Source: Saccharibacillus endophyticus (GTDB lineage Bacteria > Bacillota > Bacilli > Paenibacillales > Paenibacillaceae). Taken from it: a DNA stretch of 64,000 nucleotides. The stretch's first letter is position 1, and each line of letters begins with the position of its first letter. Made by a program: the position numbers and the translations under genes. A model generated the notes under the pieces. That model had not been told where the DNA came from. It was given only the letters and a program-made list of their open reading frames with translations, and searched no databases. Of this stretch, positions 63,414 to 64,000 are shown piece after piece. The DNA lies in contig NZ_JAAZWE010000002.1 in assembly GCF_013185185.1 (NCBI RefSeq), positions 809,595 to 873,594 of the forward strand, written 5' to 3'.

Positions 63414-63995
63414 TTATTGGGCGTCGAGGCCGTAGTTTTTGCACAAAGCGGCAAGACCGCCCGCGAATCCGGAACCGATGGCCTGGAATTTCCAGTCGTT
63501 TCCTTGACGGTACAATTCGCAGATGACAACGGCCGTCTCGACGGAAAATTCTTCGCCCAGATCATAACGCAGCACTTCGCGGTTGTCGCTGGAGTCTACC
63601 ACGCGAACGAAAGCGTTGGAGACTTGTCCGAAGTTCTGCGCGCGAGCTTCGGCATCGTGAATGGTAACCGTAATGCCCAGACGCGTGATGTTCGGAGGAA
63701 CCAGGGAGAAGTCTACGATAATTTGCTCATCGTCGCCTTCTCCTTCGCCCGTGCGGTTATCGCCCGTGTGCTCGACCGCGCCGTTCGGCGTTTTCGGGTT
63801 GTTATAGAATACGAAGTCTTCAATGCCCTTCGCGCGACCGTCTTCATGAAGCAGGAATACCGAAGCGTCCAAGTCGTAATCCGCGCCGCTGCTGTATTTG
63901 TTCGTATCCCAACCAAGGCCGATCACGACCTTTTGCAGGCCCGGGTTTGTTTTGGTGAGATCGATCCGTTGTCCTTTGGATAAGCTGATCGTCAT
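63414..63995 (-). CDS. terD: TerD family protein
   Basis: This is a 193-residue single TerD domain, [20 protein letters not shown], with the calcium-site segment [20 protein letters not shown] near residues 37-57 and the closing [20 protein letters not shown]. It acts in tellurite and general envelope stress response. The start codon lies 5 bp from the window edge, so its ribosome site and promoter are not visible. The double-TerD gene follows after 41 bp. Confidence 0.95.
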   Translation of the reverse strand: MTISLSKGQRIDLTKTNPGLQKVVIGLGWDTNKYSSGADYDLDASVFLLHEDGRAKGIEDFVFYNNPKTPNGAVEHTGDNRTGEGEGDDEQIIVDFSLVPPNITRLGITVTIHDAEARAQNFGQVSNAFVRVVDSSDNREVLRYDLGEEFSVETAVVICELYRQGNDWKFQAIGSGFAGGLAALCKNYGLDAQ

Positions 63996-64000
63996 GAGAA

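Overview
The window looks like a Firmicutes chromosome of moderate-to-high GC, most likely Paenibacillaceae (Paenibacillus or Saccharibacillus type). The grounds are strong AGGAGG ribosome sites, PBSX-type xkd tail genes, a copper-amine-oxidase-N 'stalk' domain, a SleB-type hydrolase, a YhgE/Pip exporter with a TetR partner, and an XpaC-TelA pair. No rRNA, tRNA or CRISPR array was seen. All families were recognised by reading the sequence, not by a database search.

Layout. 1-13 kb: an ABC-2 exporter pair, glutamate synthase large subunit (gltB) with a long structured leader, a YhgE/Pip membrane protein and its TetR regulator, a UPF0173 hydrolase and a SleB-like hydrolase. 13-28 kb: a secreted protein with a duplicated His-containing domain, an ECF sigma/RskA-type anti-sigma pair, a decayed GyrI-like gene, RNA 2',3'-cyclic phosphodiesterase, a YihY protein, a D-2-hydroxyacid dehydrogenase, a divergent EamA transporter/MocR regulator pair, an ABC exporter, an LLM flavin oxidoreductase and a dGTPase. 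Three intergenic regions here carry copies of one hairpin-forming dispersed repeat.

28.6-46.3 kb: a contractile phage-tail-like (tailocin) locus. Read on the minus strand it runs tail terminator, sheath, tube, tail-assembly chaperone with a -1 frameshift site, tape measure, LysM protein, hub and baseplate proteins, fibre, holin and amidase. No capsid, portal, terminase, integrase or replication genes are present. Its probable control genes (ArpU-type activator, XRE repressor, ImmA protease) lie 2-4 kb away, separated by host-like genes: rpmE2 and a second ECF sigma/anti-sigma pair. The middle of the tape measure gene and the distal part of the fibre gene are visibly AT-richer than their surroundings.

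46.4-52.7 kb: a Big_2 surface protein, a chemotaxis receptor, an AIM24 protein with a small membrane partner, and short hypothetical genes. 52.8-64 kb: a complete Ter/Tel stress-response locus on the minus strand: TerD, a double TerD, TerC, then CitE-like lyase, phosphoribosyltransferase, StiP, HAD phosphatase, ATP-grasp, XpaC and TelA. Tight overlaps suggest that lyase, transferase, StiP and HAD are co-expressed as a metabolite-making module attached to the Ter membrane and sensing proteins. A terminator hairpin with a competing upstream hairpin precedes this module and may act as an attenuator.

Most promising leads: the attenuator-like leader of the Ter biosynthetic module, the chaperone frameshift in a headless tailocin, and the dispersed hairpin family with compensatory arm changes.
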